The translations under genes and the position numbers were made by a program. Below the pieces are notes generated by a model. That model made no database searches. It was not told the DNA's origin and saw only the letters and a list, made by a program, of their open reading frames with translations. Of a DNA stretch of 64,000 nt, positions 63,442 to 64,000 are shown piece after piece. The stretch comes from Sodalis glossinidius str. 'morsitans'. GTDB lineage: Bacteria > Pseudomonadota > Gammaproteobacteria > Enterobacterales > Enterobacteriaceae. The number at the start of each line of letters is the position of its first letter. The stretch's first letter is position 1. The stretch is from NCBI RefSeq assembly GCF_000010085.1, contig NC_007712.1, positions 4,030,001 to 4,094,000 of the forward strand, written 5' to 3'.

Positions 63442-64000
63442 ATGAGCAAAACACACTTAACAGAAAAGAAGTTTTCCGACTTCGCCCTGTACCCGCCAAT
63501 CGTTGAAGTGCTTGATTCTAAAGGCTTTAACAATTGTACACCCATTCAAGCGCTGACTTTGCCCACTACGCTTGCAGGCAAAGACGTCGCGGGCCAGGCG
63601 CAAACCGGTACCGGCAAAACGCTGGCCTTCTTAACGGCCACGTTTCATCATCTACTCACCCACCCTGCCGCCGAGGGACGTCAAACCAATCAGCCACGCG
63701 CGCTGATCATGGCGCCCACCCGCGAGCTGGCGGTGCAAATCCATTCCGATGCTGAACCATTAGCCCAGGCGACCGGCCTGAAAATGGGGTTGGCCTACGG
63801 CGGCGATGGTTATGATAAGCAGTTGAAAGTGCTGGAAGCCGGGGTCGATATCCTGGTGGGCACGACCGGCAGGCTGATTGATTATACCAAACAAAACTAC
63901 GTCAATATGAGCGCCATACAGGTAGTGGTGCTGGACGAAGCCGACAGGATGTTCGACCTCGGTTTCATCAAGGATATCCGTTGGCTGTTCCGCCGGATGC
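63442..64000 (+). CDS. rhlB: ATP-dependent RNA helicase RhlB (5' part)
   Basis: From ATG 63442 the frame (MSKTHLTEKKFSDFALYPPI) is open to the window edge: 186 residues of a DEAD-box helicase of about 420. Q motif FNNCTPIQALTLP, Walker A AQTGTGKTLAF, PTRELAVQI, TTGRLIDY and VLDEADRMFDLGF are visible. RhlB is the degradosome helicase. Gene order rhlB-trxA-rho is the E. coli order. Cut by the window end. Confidence 0.96.
   Translation, partial: MSKTHLTEKKFSDFALYPPIVEVLDSKGFNNCTPIQALTLPTTLAGKDVAGQAQTGTGKTLAFLTATFHHLLTHPAAEGRQTNQPRALIMAPTRELAVQIHSDAEPLAQATGLKMGLAYGGDGYDKQLKVLEAGVDILVGTTGRLIDYTKQNYVNMSAIQVVVLDEADRMFDLGFIKDIRWLFRRM

Overview
The window looks like a chromosome segment of a Sodalis-type insect symbiont (Enterobacterales). 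Core genes keep enterobacterial order (hemCDXY; argX-hisR-leuT-proM; wecG...wecA-rho-trxA-rhlB) and resemble E. coli closely, but there is heavy, apparently recent pseudogenisation: isolated in-frame stops, single-base indels (often in homopolymers), internal deletions and insertion sequences. The Sodalis assignment is inference from this combination, not from a database match.

Positions 1-33,500 hold a decayed temperate prophage, nearly all on the minus strand. Read from integrase leftward it has: a P4-type integrase broken by one TGA, an ORF-less group II intron, an AT-rich accessory gene, an AlpA-like regulator, a probable C4-type antisense-RNA immunity leader followed by ORF6N antirepressor-like genes, a broken zinc-finger/DUF927 replication protein, a Q-like antiterminator with two leader terminators, a lysis cassette (holin, SAR endolysin, Rz/Rz1), HNH endonuclease, terminase, portal, protease, HK97-type capsid, connectors, and a Mu-like contractile tail down to fibre and tail-fibre-assembly genes. 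HK97-like head plus Mu-like tail is the SfV type of architecture. The protease, capsid, first connectors and a few tail genes look intact; terminase, portal, sheath, tape measure, baseplate and fibre genes are broken, so the phage cannot form particles. An IS50-like element with a perfect 9-bp target duplication sits in a head-tail gene. Rpn-nuclease and Panacea-domain genes lie at the left end.

Positions 33,700-48,000 are host chromosome with accessory islands: hemC, hemD and hemX are intact, hemY is damaged and joined to a fragment of a fumarylacetoacetase-family gene. Then come a methyltransferase, a broken hexapeptide acetyltransferase, and a decayed catabolic cluster in which only the LacI-type regulator is whole (FAD oxidoreductase, DapA-like lyase and transporter are broken). 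An IS5-family copy without target duplication joins the transporter remnant to a broken DegT aminotransferase/sugar epimerase pair.

Positions 47,560-64,000 are well preserved: four tRNA genes, then a complete enterobacterial common antigen operon on the minus strand (wecA, wzzE, wecB, wecC, rffG, rffH, wecD, wecE, wzxE, wecF, wzyE, wecG), rho, trxA and the start of rhlB on the plus strand. WecA starts the lipid carrier-linked glycan, WecB/C supply ManNAcA, RffG/RffH/WecE/WecD supply Fuc4NAc, WecG/WecF add these sugars, WzxE flips the unit, and WzyE/WzzE polymerise it and set chain length.
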